Below are positions 39,343 through 50,635 of a stretch of 64,000 nucleotides of DNA, piece by piece. A program made the translations under genes and the position numbers. The stretch spans positions 186,001-250,000 of the forward strand of contig NC_021505.1 of NCBI RefSeq assembly GCF_000412675.1, read 5' to 3'. Within the stretch, counting starts at the first letter, position 1. Every line of letters begins with the position of its first letter. This stretch comes from Pseudomonas putida NBRC 14164 (GTDB taxonomy: Bacteria > Pseudomonadota > Gammaproteobacteria > Pseudomonadales > Pseudomonadaceae). A model generated the notes under the pieces. It was not told where the DNA came from. It worked only from the letters and a program-made list of their open reading frames with translations, and did not search any database.

Positions 39343-39371
39343 TTGTCGCTACTGTCGCGCCTTGATACAAA
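39343..39371 (+). promoter_or_regulatory. Possible sigma-70 promoter for dsbB
   Basis: TTGTCG at 39343-39348 and TACAAA at 39366-39371 are spaced by 17 bases, 59 bases before the dsbB ATG. It is a moderate match only. Confidence 0.3.
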
Positions 39372-39429
39372 GCGCATCTTTCCTCTACCGTCTCACACCA
39401 CAACATCTTCCCCGGGACTTTCACCGCCC

Positions 39430-39936
39430 ATGCTTCCGGCCCGTTTGCGCACTTTTTTCCTTCCTGCCTGCCTGGCCGCATTGGCGGTGCTGGTCGCGTC
39501 ATACCACCTGGAAAACATACGGGGGTTGGTGCCGTGCCCGTTGTGCTTCAGCCAGCGGCTGCTGCTAGCGGTGTACGCACTGCTGAGCATGGCGGCGGTG
39601 CTGCAGGCACCAGGCACGCAGGGCACCCTCCATTACGCACGGGCGACGCTGGGCTGCACGCTGGCTGGCGCGTTGCTGGCGGCACGGCATGTCTGGTTGC
39701 AGGGGGCCAGCGGTGCTATCCCTGTATGCCCGGTACCGATCGGGCGTGTGTTCGAGCAATCCTGGAGCGAGGCGGCGCGGCAATTGCTGCTCGGCGGCCC
39801 CGAATGCAGCTCGCTGACCTGGAGCTTTCTCGACCTGACGCTGCCTGAGTGGAGCCTGCTGGCCTTCTTGTTGCTGGCCGTGCCGCCCTTGAGTTGCCTG
39901 CTGGCGTATCGTTTCCGCACCCTGGCAAGAAGTTGA
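39430..39936 (+). CDS. dsbB: DsbB-type disulfide bond oxidoreductase
   Basis: The 168-residue protein has four membrane helices. Two periplasmic cysteine pairs are visible: Cys36/Cys39 in VPCPLCFSQR and Cys100 and Cys126 in IPVCPVPIG and GPECSSLTW. This is the DsbB arrangement that passes electrons from DsbA to quinone. ATG 39430 gives the usual length; the frame is open to 39283 but that extension is not membrane-like. Pseudomonas usually carries a second dsbB elsewhere. Confidence 0.93.
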   Translation: MLPARLRTFFLPACLAALAVLVASYHLENIRGLVPCPLCFSQRLLLAVYALLSMAAVLQAPGTQGTLHYARATLGCTLAGALLAARHVWLQGASGAIPVCPVPIGRVFEQSWSEAARQLLLGGPECSSLTWSFLDLTLPEWSLLAFLLLAVPPLSCLLAYRFRTLARS

Positions 39937-40167
39937 CCTGGAACAAGGCTGGGCCACTAGCGCGACCAATGGCGTATTAACAGGGTATTAAACACTTGTA
40001 TGAACTTTGTCCGCTGCGTACCTTGATGGGCAGCACGCGCGGGAATAATCTCCCAGCACGCATACCGAAAATACAACTGCTCGATGCCGTCCTGCTGATG
40101 TCACCTTTGTGCTGCGCGGTCGTGGTGCGAGGTGCAGCGGCATCTACCCAGAAGGGAAGAGATTGCC

Positions 40168-40638
40168 ATGCTCGATAGTTGTCAGAATGCCCAGGAACGC
40201 TGGGGTGGGGTTCACAAGCTGATCGACCGTTGGCTGGATGAGCGCCAGGAACTGGTGCAGGCTTTCCGTGCTTTGCGCGATGTGAAGCCGGCCTTCGCCG
40301 ACAAGGATACGCACGGGGACTTCTGTGCTCTCCTTGTCGACTACGTTTCGGCGTGGCACTTCGAGGTCAGCGAACAATTGGTCAGTGAAGCCAAGGAATT
40401 TGGTGACACGCGCGGTCTGGAGCTGGCCACGCAGATCAATCCTCGCATCGATGACAGTACCCAGATTGCTCTGGCCTTCAACGACCATTGTACAAAAGGT
40501 GAGTGCTCGGACCCGGCTCGTTTTGCCGAGAAGCTGACCAAGTTGGGTGCCCTGCTGCACGAGCGCTTCGAACTCGAAGATTGCCTGATCGAAGTGCTGC
40601 ACAACGCGCACAAGGAAGAAGGCACAGTCGAGGCCTGA
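40168..40638 (+). CDS. rsd: Rsd/AlgQ anti-sigma-70 factor
   Basis: The 156-residue helical protein contains the Rsd/AlgQ landmarks [20 protein letters not shown] and [13 protein letters not shown], then [13 protein letters not shown]. Rsd binds region 4 of sigma-70 and favours alternative sigma factors in stationary phase; AlgQ of P. aeruginosa affects alginate and siderophore genes. GAAGAG precedes ATG 40168. The 231-base upstream gap contains AT-rich sequence near 39975 that may be its promoter. It is followed by a perfect hairpin and the convergent FKBP gene. Confidence 0.94.
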   Translation: MLDSCQNAQERWGGVHKLIDRWLDERQELVQAFRALRDVKPAFADKDTHGDFCALLVDYVSAWHFEVSEQLVSEAKEFGDTRGLELATQINPRIDDSTQIALAFNDHCTKGECSDPARFAEKLTKLGALLHERFELEDCLIEVLHNAHKEEGTVEA

Positions 40639-40639
40639 A

Positions 40640-40660
40640 GGTTGGCGTCAGTCGCCAACC
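40640..40660. terminator. Bidirectional hairpin between rsd and the FKBP gene
   Basis: GGTTGGCG-TCAGT-CGCCAACC is a perfect 8-bp stem with a 5-base loop. The stop codon of the FKBP gene (TCA at 40648-40650 on the plus strand) lies in the loop. Both convergent genes could end here. Confidence 0.7.
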
Positions 40661-41286
40661 GCCAGCAATTCGATCTCGAACACCAGGGGCGTGTAGGGTG
40701 CGATCAGGTCACCTGCGCCTTCGGCGCCGTAGGCCTGCGCTGACGGGATTACCAGGCGCCATTTGGCCCCGGCGTGCATCCTTGGCAAGGCCACCTGCCA
40801 CCCTTCGATCACCGAATCCAGGCTGAACCACTGGGGCGCCTGGTTCTGGTCGAACACCGAGCCATCCGGCAGCCTGCCCACATAGCGCACCTGCACTTTA
40901 CCGCCAACTTTGGGCTGCGCGCCTGTGCCTGGCTGCAGTTCACTGTAGAGCACACCTTCCGGTAGTTCGCGTACCCCATAACGGCCACGCTCGTTGGCCA
41001 TGAAGCGTGTTTCGGCTGCCTGCAACTTCTGCGTGGCGGCGTCACCTTCCTGGGCTTCGTGTTGCTGGAGCACGGCCTGCATACGTGCTTTGTCGAGCTT
41101 CAAGGGTTGCCCCTGATAGGACTGTTTCAGGCCTTCGACCAGTGCGTCCAGTTGCAGGCCAGGCATATCCTGGCGCAGACGCTCGCCCAGGCTGGCGCCC
41201 AGGCTGTAGGCGAGGTCATGGTCGTTGCTGTCGGCCATTGCAACTGGCACCAGCAGGCATAAACCTAATACAAGATATCGAGGCAA
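40648..41286 (-). CDS. FKBP-type peptidyl-prolyl isomerase, periplasmic
   Basis: From TTG 41286 the product has 212 residues, with GGGAG 8 bases upstream; a TTG at 41301 would add five. The signal peptide is PRYLVLGLCLLVPVAMA. A helical dimerisation domain (about 25-95) of the FkpA/Mip type follows. The FKBP domain then has VQVRYVGRLPDGSVFDQ, VIEGWQVALPRMHAG and IPSAQAYGAEGAG. It isomerises proline bonds and may act as an envelope chaperone. The neighbour order rsd-FKBP-algP is conserved in Pseudomonas. Confidence 0.92.
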   Translation of the reverse strand: MPRYLVLGLCLLVPVAMADSNDHDLAYSLGASLGERLRQDMPGLQLDALVEGLKQSYQGQPLKLDKARMQAVLQQHEAQEGDAATQKLQAAETRFMANERGRYGVRELPEGVLYSELQPGTGAQPKVGGKVQVRYVGRLPDGSVFDQNQAPQWFSLDSVIEGWQVALPRMHAGAKWRLVIPSAQAYGAEGAGDLIAPYTPLVFEIELLAVGD

Positions 41287-41465
41287 TGCCCTGACTCCCA
41301 AATATCAGCAATGATTAATTCAGCAACTACACTTTCACGCAGCTGCAAGATAACAACTTTGCCCAGGCATGCAACGCGGCGTAAATATTACTGTCAACAT
41401 GCCCTAGCGGCGGTAGCAGCAGAAGCATAGTATGAGCCGCAATCTCGTCAGCCAGGAGGTAAACC

Positions 41466-42650
41466 ATGTCGGCCAAAAAGAAGCCAGTAAGTACGCCGTT
41501 ACACCTGCTCCAGCAACTTTCGGGCAGCCTGCTCGAACACTTGGAAGATGCCTGCTCGCAAGCGCTGGCTGATGCGGAAAAACTGCTGGCCAAACTGGAA
41601 AAGCAGCGTGGCAAGGCCCAGGAAAAACTGCACAACGGTCGCCTGAAATTGCAGGACGCCGCCAAGGCAGGCAAAGCCAAGGCGCAGTCCAAAGCGCAAA
41701 AAGCCGTTGGTGAACTTGAAGGGCTGCTCGATGCCCTCAAGGAACGTCAAACCCAGACCCGCTCTTATATCCAGCAACTCAAGCGCGATGCTCAGGACAG
41801 CCTCAAGCTGGCCCAAGGTGTAGGCAAGGTTCGCGAAGCCGCCGCCAAAGCCCTTGACCAGCGCGCCGTCAAAACCACCAAGCCTGCCGCTGCCAAGCCA
41901 GCTGCCAGAACCACCGCAGCCAAACCTGCCGCGAAGCCAGCTGCCAAGGCTACTGCTGCAGCCAAACCTGCCGCCAAGCCAGCTGCCAAAACCGCTGCTG
42001 CTGCCAAGCCAGCCGCTAAACCGGCTGCCAAGCCAGCCGCTAAACCGGCTGCCAAGCCAGCCGCTAAACCGGCTGCCAAGGCTACTGCTGCTGCCAAACC
42101 TGCCGCCAAGCCAGCTGCCAAGACTACTGCTGCAGTCAAACCTGCCGCGAAGCCAGCTGCCAAGGCCACCGCTGCAGCCAAACCTGCCGCGAAGCCAGCT
42201 GCCAAGGCCACTGCTGCAGCCAAACCTGCTGCGAAGCCAGCTGCCAAGACTACTGCTGCAGCCAAACCTGCCGCGAAGCCAGCTGCCAAAGCGGCTGCTG
42301 CTGCCAAACCCGCAGCGAAGCCAGCTGCCAAAGCGAGTGCTGCCGCCAAACCTGCGGCCAAGCCTGCTGCCGCTGCCAAACCTGCAGCCAAGCCAGCGCC
42401 AGCCAAAGCCGCTGCCGCGAAACCAGCTGCGAAACCAGCGGCCAAGCCTGCTGCCGCCAAGGCTCCTGCACGTCCGGCCGCCAAGCCATCTGCCGCCAAG
42501 CCTGTTGCCAGCAAGCCAGCCGACGCCAAACCTGCTACGCCAGCCGTCAGCACCCCGGCCGCAGCAACCAACTCGGCCACCCCGGCCGCTTCGGCAGCAC
42601 CGTCGGCACCTGCCAGCACCCCGGCTCAGGCACCGTCTTCGGCGTCCTGA
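41466..42650 (+). CDS. algP: AlgP, histone H1-like alginate regulatory protein
   Basis: The 394-residue protein has a charged coiled-coil N-terminal domain (about 1-135, for example HLLQQLSGSLLEHLEDACSQ). A long Lys-Pro-Ala-Ala repeat tail like eukaryotic histone H1 follows, and a Ser/Ala/Pro-rich end. The tail is thought to bind and bend DNA; AlgP (AlgR3) was linked to algD activation in P. aeruginosa. AGGAGG precedes ATG 41466. Its last 25 bases overlap the convergent TIGR02444 gene. The repeat also opens long frames in other phases, including an antisense one, which are artefacts. Confidence 0.94.
   Translation: MSAKKKPVSTPLHLLQQLSGSLLEHLEDACSQALADAEKLLAKLEKQRGKAQEKLHNGRLKLQDAAKAGKAKAQSKAQKAVGELEGLLDALKERQTQTRSYIQQLKRDAQDSLKLAQGVGKVREAAAKALDQRAVKTTKPAAAKPAARTTAAKPAAKPAAKATAAAKPAAKPAAKTAAAAKPAAKPAAKPAAKPAAKPAAKPAAKATAAAKPAAKPAAKTTAAVKPAAKPAAKATAAAKPAAKPAAKATAAAKPAAKPAAKTTAAAKPAAKPAAKAAAAAKPAAKPAAKASAAAKPAAKPAAAAKPAAKPAPAKAAAAKPAAKPAAKPAAAKAPARPAAKPSAAKPVASKPADAKPATPAVSTPAAATNSATPAASAAPSAPASTPAQAPSSAS
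41878..42502 (+). repeat. KPAA-coding tandem repeats in algP
   Basis: Imperfect repeats of 36-48 bp based on GCCAAGCCAGCTGCCAA code for AKPAAKPAAKATAA-like units. Runs such as the CCAGCCGCTAAACCGGCTG copies near 42003-42075 are nearly perfect. Such arrays change length by slippage, and algP length variation is known among Pseudomonas strains. Confidence 0.85.
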
Positions 42651-43108
42651 AGCGCAGCCGCCGCGACGCGCAACAGATCCAGCGCGTCGTGGTGTCGGGC
42701 AGGCTCCGGCGCCAGCCGGGCCAGCCAGTCGTCCGTGGGCTCAAGGGAGTCCGCGGGCCACTGTCGCGAGCATTCCTGCATACGCGCGAGCAGCGCTTTT
42801 TCTGCCTGTAATTCCAGCCCCTTCAGCTGCTCACGCAACGCCGCCAGTTGCGTATCACCCGACGCTGACTCTCGCCATTGCTGGCGCAGGCTGCGTAACG
42901 GGCCGACCACTTCCCGCTGCCAGGGCTCGGCAATGTCGTGCAGGGCTTGCGCGCGCGCGTCCAGCAGGGCCACGCCACGTGCCTGCAGCCAGGTGGCGCA
43001 CAGCAGCAGGCAGACATCGCCACCCTGCGCCTGGAGTTCAAGGCAGGCCGCTTCCACGCCGGGCCTGGCATACAGGGCCAAGGCGTAATTCCACAGGTCG
43101 GTGTGCAT
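42626..43108 (-). CDS. TIGR02444-family protein
   Basis: The 160-residue helical protein begins MHTDLWNYALALYARPGVEA and continues with the family pattern LELQAQGGDVCLLLCATWL. Function is unknown. It is typically found beside a YheS-like ABC-F gene in Pseudomonas, and here it is divergent from that gene with only 50 bases between the starts. Its 3' end overlaps algP by 25 bases on the opposite strand. Confidence 0.85.
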   Translation of the reverse strand: MHTDLWNYALALYARPGVEAACLELQAQGGDVCLLLCATWLQARGVALLDARAQALHDIAEPWQREVVGPLRSLRQQWRESASGDTQLAALREQLKGLELQAEKALLARMQECSRQWPADSLEPTDDWLARLAPEPARHHDALDLLRVAAAALQDAEDGA

Positions 43109-43158
43109 GGTTCCACTCGCGCTATGGGCCGAGGAAGCTGGTAGACTCCGCGACCATC

Positions 43159-45068
<1,910 letters not shown>

Positions 45069-45069
<1 letters not shown>

Positions 45070-45656
45070 TGGAGGAACTGCGTTCGCTGCTGCCAGGGCA
45101 ATGGATGGACACCTTCTGGCTGGGCTTGCAGATTCTGTTGATCCTGGTGGCGGCCTTCGTACTGCAGCGCATCGTTGCTCGCGGGTTGAGCCGCCTGGGC
45201 CAGCGTTACCCGCTGCCACCAGAGCTGCTGGTACCGGTGCGTGGCGGCCTGCGCTGGCTGATCATGGGCAGCGCACTGCTGTTCGTGCTGGAGCGCCTGG
45301 GCGTTTCGGCGACCGTGCTGTGGACGGCGCTGTCCGGCTTTGTCGCGGTGGCGGCGGTGGCCTTCTTCGCCATGTGGAGCGTGCTGTCCAACCTGCTGTG
45401 CGCGGTGCTCATCTTCACGGTCGGGCCGTTTCGCATTGGTGATGTGGTCGAACTGGTCGATACCCTGGACAAGCCGGGCGTGAAAGGCCGGGTGATCGCG
45501 ATCAACCTGCTGTTTACCACCCTGCTGGAAATGCCCGAAGCGGGCGGGGCGCTGGTGCAGGTGCCCAATAGCCAGTTCTTCCAGAAGTCGGTCCGGCGCT
45601 GGCGCGGGGCCGAGGTACAGGCCCTGCACAAAGAAACAGCTGCCGAAGCTGACTGA
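45069..45656 (+). CDS. Small MscS-type mechanosensitive channel protein
   Basis: The 195-residue protein has three membrane helices and the MscS pore region with GFVAVAAVAFFAMWSVLSNL, then a short beta-domain containing PFRIGDVVEL and VQVPNSQFFQKSV. The upper beta domain of full MscS is short, so it is among the smallest members. It may open on osmotic downshock. The start overlaps the YheS stop by one base. A REP pair follows. Confidence 0.87.
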
Positions 45657-45660
45657 AGCT

Positions 45661-45767
45661 GTATTGGCCCCTTCGCGGGCATGCCCGCTCCCACAGGTAT
45701 CCCACAGGGTCTGAAAACTGCACAGTACTTGTGGGAGCGGGCGCGCCCGCTAAGAGGCCGGTACAGG
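45661..45767. repeat. REP pair after the MscS-like gene
   Basis: CCCCTTCGCGGGCATGCCCG with CTCCCACAGG on the left mirrors TTGTGGGAGCGGGCGCGCCC with GCTAAGAGGCCGG on the right. Confidence 0.85.
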
Positions 45768-45856
45768 CGATAGAAAATCCATCAGAAATCCCTGGTTATT
45801 TTTTCACCAAAACCTTAGCTTAACCTTTTGCAACAAGTGTTCGAGCGAGGTGTGTG

Positions 45857-46489
45857 ATGTCGATGGAAGTATGGTTGGGCTTCTTTGCCGCCTGTTGGGT
45901 GATCAGCCTGTCACCCGGTGCCGGGGCGATCGCCTCGATGTCCAGCGGCCTGCAATACGGCTTCTGGCGTGGTTACTGGAACGCCCTGGGCCTGCAACTG
46001 GGCCTGATTGTGCAAATCGCCATTATTGCCGCCGGCGTCGGCGCCATCCTGGCCGCCTCGGCCACCGCCTTCCAGGTCATCAAATGGTTCGGCGTTGCCT
46101 ACCTCGTATACCTGGCCTACAAGCAATGGCGCGCCTTGCCGATGGACATGTCCGATGAGTCCAGCGTGCGCCCTATCGGCAAACCGCTGAGCCTGGTGTT
46201 CCGCGGCTTTCTGGTCAACGTCAGCAACCCCAAGGCACTGGTGTTCATGCTGGCGGTACTGCCGCAGTTCATCAACCCGCATGCACCGCTGTTGCCGCAG
46301 TATGTGGCAATCACCGTGACCATGATCACCGTGGACATGCTGGTGATGGCGGGCTACACCGGTTTGGCCTCGCGGGTGTTGCGCCTGCTGCGTACACCCA
46401 AGCAGCAGAAACGCTTGAACCGGACGTTTGCCGGGTTGTTCATTGGGGCGGCGACCTTCCTCGCTACCCTGCGTCGCGCGCCTCTCTGA
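45857..46489 (+). CDS. LysE/RhtB-family amino-acid exporter
   Basis: The 210-residue protein has about six membrane helices and the RhtB-family start LGFFAACWVISLSPGAGAIA, followed by GLQYGFWRGYWNALGLQLGL and FLVNVSNPKALVF. Members export homoserine, threonine, lysine or related compounds; the substrate is not readable. ATG 45857 is preceded by GAGG, and ATG 45863 is also possible. It is monocistronic and convergent with the SPFH gene. Confidence 0.9.
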   Translation: MSMEVWLGFFAACWVISLSPGAGAIASMSSGLQYGFWRGYWNALGLQLGLIVQIAIIAAGVGAILAASATAFQVIKWFGVAYLVYLAYKQWRALPMDMSDESSVRPIGKPLSLVFRGFLVNVSNPKALVFMLAVLPQFINPHAPLLPQYVAITVTMITVDMLVMAGYTGLASRVLRLLRTPKQQKRLNRTFAGLFIGAATFLATLRRAPL

Positions 46490-46498
46490 CAGACCGCC

Positions 46499-46516
46499 GG
46501 GGCCTGGTCTGGCCCC
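46499..46516. terminator. Hairpin between convergent LysE and SPFH genes
   Basis: GGGGCC-TGGTCT-GGCCCC forms a 6-bp stem with a 6-base loop 10 bases after the LysE stop and 5 bases before the SPFH stop on the other strand. It may serve both. Confidence 0.5.
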
Positions 46517-46520
46517 AACT

Positions 46521-47273
46521 CTATTTCTGCTTGTCTACCAGCCCCGTCAGCAAGTCCACCGGCATCGGGAAGACAATGGTCGAGGTCCTGTCCCCCGCAA
46601 TCGCCCCCAGCGTCTGCATATAGCGCAACTGCATCGCCCCAGGCTCCTTGCCCAGCATCTGCGCAGCCTGCATCAGCTTCTCCGACGCCTGCAATTCCCC
46701 CTCGGCATGGATCACCTTGGCCCGCCGTTCGCGTTCGGCCTCGGCCTGCCGGGCGATGGCGCGGATCATCGATTCGTTGAGGTCGACATGCTTGATCTCG
46801 ACGTTGGCCACCTTGATGCCCCAGGCATCGGTTTGCGCGTCCAGCACCTGGCGAATGTCCGCGTTCAGTTGCTCACGTTCTGCCAGCAGCTCATCCAGTT
46901 CGTGCTTGCCCAGCACCGCACGCAGCGTGGTCTGGGCCAACTGGCTGGTGGCTACCAGAAAGTCCTCGACCTGGATGATCGCCTTTTGCGGGTCGAGCAC
47001 GCGGAAGTAGAGCACCGCGTTGACCTTGACCGAAACGTTGTCGCGGGTGATTACATCCTGTGGTGGCACATCCAGCACCACGGTGCGCAGGTCTACCCGC
47101 ACCATTTGCTGGATCACCGGGATCAACAGGATCAGCCCCGGCCCCTTCACCTGCCAGAAGCGCCCCAGCTGGAACACCACGCCGCGTTCGTATTCGCGCA
47201 GGATGCGAAACGCCGACAGCAACAGCATTGCCAGCACGATCAGCACGGCACCAAAACCCAGTTGCATGAACAT
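46521..47273 (-). CDS. SPFH/stomatin-like membrane protein
   Basis: The 250-residue protein has one N-terminal membrane helix followed by the SPFH/band-7 domain ([20 protein letters not shown], then [17 protein letters not shown]) and a coiled-coil helix rich in Ala, Glu and Arg. Bacterial stomatin-like proteins organise membrane microdomains. AGGAG lies 7 bases before ATG 47273, inside the end of the NfeD gene. The two genes form an operon; NfeD proteases and stomatins are commonly paired and some NfeD enzymes cleave their stomatin partner. Confidence 0.93.
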   Translation of the reverse strand: MFMQLGFGAVLIVLAMLLLSAFRILREYERGVVFQLGRFWQVKGPGLILLIPVIQQMVRVDLRTVVLDVPPQDVITRDNVSVKVNAVLYFRVLDPQKAIIQVEDFLVATSQLAQTTLRAVLGKHELDELLAEREQLNADIRQVLDAQTDAWGIKVANVEIKHVDLNESMIRAIARQAEAERERRAKVIHAEGELQASEKLMQAAQMLGKEPGAMQLRYMQTLGAIAGDRTSTIVFPMPVDLLTGLVDKQK

Positions 47274-47275
47274 GG

Positions 47276-48622
47276 TTAGTCTCCTTGCGCCGCAGGCGCG
47301 GCGGCGCTCACGTCCAGCATCACGCCATGGCGCGCGGTCACCCGCACGTTCTGGCCAGCTTGCAGCGGCGTTGCGCACTGCACTTGCCATTGCTCGCCCT
47401 GGGCCAGTACCACGCCACGGAACGGGTTGCCTGCCATCACTTGGGTGACGGTGACCAGGCTGCCGACCAGGCCGGCGTCACCGCTGACCAGCGCGCGTTG
47501 TCGTGCCTTGAGGGCCATGCCCAGCACCCCGCCGATAAACAGCGCCGAGAGCACTGCCAGGGTGCCGATCAAGGCCAGCGGGATGCCGAAGCCGGGTGCG
47601 TCAGTGTCGATCAGGATCAGCGCGCCGACCACAAAGGCAACGATGCCGCCAAACCCGACCACGCCGAAACTGGGCAGGAAGGCTTCGGCGATCATGAAAG
47701 CGATGCCCAGCAAGATCAGCGCCACCCCGGCGAAGCTCACCGGTAACAGCTGCAGGGCGTACAGTGCCAATAGCAGGCAGATGCCGCCGACCACGCCTCC
47801 CACGGTAGAGCCGGGGCTCATGAATTCAAACAACAGGCCGTACACGCCGACCATGATCAGGATCAGCGCCACGCTGGGGTTGGTGATGACCGCCAGTACC
47901 CGGGTGCGCCAATCCGGCAGGTGCTCTACCAGGCTGGCGCCGGCTGTCTGCAACTGGTGTGGCTGGCCGGCGGCCTCCAGCGTTTTGCCGTCGAGTTTGC
48001 GCAGCAGGGCAGGCAGGTCGTCAGCTACCTGGTCGATCACATTCAGCCGCAAGGCTTCGCTGGCAGGGAGGCTGACAGCCTCGCGCACGGCCTTCTCCGC
48101 CCAATCGGCATTGCGCCCGCGCAGCTGCGCCAGGCCGCGGATGTACGCAGCGGCATCGTTGACCTGCTTGCGGGACAAGGTTTCATCATCGCTGCCTTTG
48201 GCCTTGTCGTCCTTGGGCGCACCTGGGGGGCCGCCAATCTGTACGGGCGTGGCGGCCCCCAGGTTGGTCCCGGGGGCCATCGCGGCAACATGGCTGGCGT
48301 AGAGAATATAGGTGCCGGCGCTGGCAGCGCGGGCACCGCTTGGAGCCACGTAGGTGGCAACCGGCACGGGGCTGGCGAGAATCGCCTTGATCATCTGGCG
48401 CATGGCGCTGTCCAGGCCACCTGGGGTGTCCAGGCGGATCACCACCAGTTGCGCGCCCTGGGCCTGGGCCTGGTCGAGGCTGCGTACCAGGTAGTCGGCG
48501 CTGGCCGGGCCGATGGCATCATCGATGCCCAGCACCCACACTGCAGCGGGCGCTGCCTGGCCACCTGGCGTGATGCCAAGCAGCAACAGCAGCAACAGCC
48601 AGCGCCAGCAGCGGGCGATCAC
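47276..48622 (-). CDS. NfeD-family membrane serine protease (ClpP-like, long form)
   Basis: The 448-residue protein has a signal peptide (cleavage near residue 22), a ClpP/SppA-like protease domain (24-220) and about four membrane helices (240-370). A C-terminal OB-fold NfeD domain (about 390-448) follows. The catalytic serine is likely Ser100 in [10 protein letters not shown] and the lysine likely Lys151 near [10 protein letters not shown], as in the archaeal protease 1510-N. It ends two bases before the SPFH start in the same operon. Confidence 0.92.
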   Translation of the reverse strand: MIARCWRWLLLLLLLGITPGGQAAPAAVWVLGIDDAIGPASADYLVRSLDQAQAQGAQLVVIRLDTPGGLDSAMRQMIKAILASPVPVATYVAPSGARAASAGTYILYASHVAAMAPGTNLGAATPVQIGGPPGAPKDDKAKGSDDETLSRKQVNDAAAYIRGLAQLRGRNADWAEKAVREAVSLPASEALRLNVIDQVADDLPALLRKLDGKTLEAAGQPHQLQTAGASLVEHLPDWRTRVLAVITNPSVALILIMVGVYGLLFEFMSPGSTVGGVVGGICLLLALYALQLLPVSFAGVALILLGIAFMIAEAFLPSFGVVGFGGIVAFVVGALILIDTDAPGFGIPLALIGTLAVLSALFIGGVLGMALKARQRALVSGDAGLVGSLVTVTQVMAGNPFRGVVLAQGEQWQVQCATPLQAGQNVRVTARHGVMLDVSAAAPAAQGD

Positions 48623-48720
48623 CTGTCGTCACCTCGTTTGACCCTATTACACAAGTTTAGCCCTGGCTGGCTCCAGCCGGCCTAAAATTGGAGATTGGGG
48701 GGCGAAACCGGAGGTGCATC

Positions 48721-49179
48721 ATGCGTATGGCAAAGACCCTGCAGGCCCGCCTGGACAAGGCCAACTGCGACTACGACATCATTCCCCATCCACACTCGGC
48801 CACCAGCCTGGAGTCGGCCCGTACGGCCGGCGTGCCCGCCGAGCGGGTCGCCAAGTCGGTGATGCTCGATGACCGGCATGGCAACTACATCATGGCCGTG
48901 CTACCGGCCAACCGGCATCTGGACATGACCAAGGTGCGCATGTCCGGGGCCTGGCAACTGACCCGCGAAAGCGGCCTGCCGAGCCTGTTCGGCGACTGCG
49001 AGCGCGGCGCCGTACCGGCCCTTGGCGACGCCTACCAGATAAAAATGCTGCTTGATCCGAGTCTTACTCGCCAAGGCGATGTCTATCTGGAGGCGGGTGA
49101 CCACGATCACCTGATCCACATGAGCATGGAGCAGTACATGAAATTGGTGCCGCACGCCGAAGTGCGCGAGCTGTGCTGA
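48721..49179 (+). CDS. YbaK/EbsC-family aminoacyl-tRNA deacylase-like protein
   Basis: The 152-residue protein is a single YbaK/ProX domain: YDIIPHPHSATSLESARTAG, VAKSVMLDDRHGNYIMAVLP with the conserved lysine, and DPSLTRQGDVYLEAGDHDHL. Proteins of this family hydrolyse mischarged tRNA such as Cys-tRNA(Pro) or Ala-tRNA(Pro). GGAGG precedes ATG 48721; the earlier ATG 48688 lacks a site. It is the first of three small genes in the same direction. Confidence 0.9.
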   Translation: MRMAKTLQARLDKANCDYDIIPHPHSATSLESARTAGVPAERVAKSVMLDDRHGNYIMAVLPANRHLDMTKVRMSGAWQLTRESGLPSLFGDCERGAVPALGDAYQIKMLLDPSLTRQGDVYLEAGDHDHLIHMSMEQYMKLVPHAEVRELC

Positions 49180-49240
49180 TGTTTTCACACCCATGCCAGA
49201 CGGGCGTCGTGGACGGCCTGCCTGGCGCTCAGGAGGAACC

Positions 49241-49483
49241 ATGGAAGCGCCGACCCATCCCTTTGCCGACTTGTTCAAACAGTTGGGCTTGCCCGACGAT
49301 CCCGAGAGTATCGATCAGTTCATCACCAGCCATTCTCCGCTGAAGAACGAGATAAAGCTGGTGGATGCGCCGTTCTGGACCGACTCCCAGCGTGCTTTTC
49401 TCAAGGAAAGCATCATTGAAGATTCCGATTGGGCCGTGCCGTTCGACCAACTTAACGAAGCGTTGCGCCGCCCCCGAAAATAA
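49241..49483 (+). CDS. DUF2789-family small protein
   Basis: The 80-residue protein has the family start HPFADLFKQLGLPDDPESID and continues with FWTDSQRAFLKESIIEDSDW. It is all-helical, with no known function, and common in gammaproteobacteria. AGGAGG lies 4 bases before ATG 49241. Confidence 0.88.
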   Translation: MEAPTHPFADLFKQLGLPDDPESIDQFITSHSPLKNEIKLVDAPFWTDSQRAFLKESIIEDSDWAVPFDQLNEALRRPRK

Positions 49484-49552
49484 AGCGCCGAGCGGCACCT
49501 GACGAGTGATTGGCCGTTGCTATGCTCAGGAAAACAATAAGGGGATAGCGCG

Positions 49553-50191
49553 ATGAAAGATCCCTATGCACCAGGTTTCTGGTGCTCCGTGACGATCCTG
49601 GGCACCCTGACGGCCAGTTACTTCTATGGCATCAGGCAAACGCAACAGATGAACCAGGCTGTGCACTTCCTGTATGCGGCTGCCGCTGTCACGGTGGCGG
49701 TGGTATTGGTGGCGCTGACCTGGATCGCCTGGCAACAGTTGCACCTGAACAAGCGCGAAGTGATTCAGGGACGAACGTTGCTCACCATCTGGAACACCAA
49801 GGTGGCGCTACGCCGCGTCGAGACGGTATTCGACCGCTATTTCTGGGGCAGCTACTGGCATTCGGGGCGCACGTTCGAAGAAGTCATGGGCGAGCTCAAG
49901 GGCACGCCGCTGGAGCAGAGCCTGGATGCGCTGAAGCGCCAGTGCCGGGCACTGGACCGTGAAATCCATGACCACCATCACCATTGGCTGGCCAATGCCC
50001 GCGACCTGTCCAGCGTAGCCCAGGCCATGGCCCGTGAACGCTACCAGCTGGACCTGGGCGAGCCCACCTGCAGTGGCAATGGCAATACTGCCGTGCTCAA
50101 CCGTGACCTGGAGGTGCTGGTGTACACCTGGTCGGCGCGCCTGCGCAGCTTCGACCATCAACTGGACGAGCTGGAGCGCGCCTACCATTGA
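49553..50191 (+). CDS. Two-helix membrane protein with coiled-coil tail, function unknown
   Basis: The 212-residue protein has two N-terminal membrane helices (about residues 8-26 and 38-62). A cytoplasmic helical domain follows, with ALKRQCRALDREIHDHHHHW containing a run of four histidines. I do not recognise a family. GGGG at 49540-49543 (AATAAGGGGATAGCG) precedes ATG 49553. It is convergent with the CBS protein gene, only 6 bases away. Confidence 0.72.
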   Translation: MKDPYAPGFWCSVTILGTLTASYFYGIRQTQQMNQAVHFLYAAAAVTVAVVLVALTWIAWQQLHLNKREVIQGRTLLTIWNTKVALRRVETVFDRYFWGSYWHSGRTFEEVMGELKGTPLEQSLDALKRQCRALDREIHDHHHHWLANARDLSSVAQAMARERYQLDLGEPTCSGNGNTAVLNRDLEVLVYTWSARLRSFDHQLDELERAYH

Positions 50192-50197
50192 GGGGCG

Positions 50198-50635
50198 TCA
50201 TTCGCCGCGGATGTACTGCTCCAGCTGCTGAATCAGGCTGGCCTGTTCGGTGATGGTTTCCTTGACCAGGTCGCCGATCGACAGCAGGCCGAGCAGCTTG
50301 CCGTTGTCGACCACCGGCAGGTGACGCAGGTGACGGTCGGTCATCAGGTTCATGCAGAAATCGAGCTTCCGCTTGGGCTCCACAGTGACCACGGGTGCGC
50401 TCATGATTTCGCGCACCGGGGTGGCGGCGGAAGAGCGGCCCTTGAGGACCAGTTTGCGCGCATAGTCCCGTTCACTGACGATACCCACCACCTGGTCGCC
50501 CTCGACCACGGGCAACGCACCGACGTTTTTCTCCGCCAGCACTTTCAGGGCGTCGAGCACCGAGTCATCCGGGCCGATGGTGTAAACGGTCTGGTGCTGG
50601 GACTTGGTCTTGAGGAGTTGTTCGACGGTCTTCAT
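50198..50635 (-). CDS. CBS-pair domain protein
   Basis: The 145-residue cytoplasmic protein consists of two CBS domains: VLDALKVLAEKNVGALPVVE with GIVSERDYARK, and MSAPVVTVEPKRKLDFCMNL with HLPVVDNGKLLGLLSIGDLV. Stand-alone pairs bind adenine nucleotides and sense energy state; partners are not evident. AGAGG lies 6 bases before ATG 50635. A 125-base gap separates it from the vWA operon transcribed toward it. Confidence 0.92.
   Translation of the reverse strand: MKTVEQLLKTKSQHQTVYTIGPDDSVLDALKVLAEKNVGALPVVEGDQVVGIVSERDYARKLVLKGRSSAATPVREIMSAPVVTVEPKRKLDFCMNLMTDRHLRHLPVVDNGKLLGLLSIGDLVKETITEQASLIQQLEQYIRGE

Noticed and set aside
41854..43158. Plus-strand frame running through algP into the YheS gene, and antisense frame 41792-42619
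   Set aside because: These are shifted readings of the KPAA repeat giving Leu/Pro or Ala/Gly runs. The YheS protein starts at ATG 43159 where family similarity begins.
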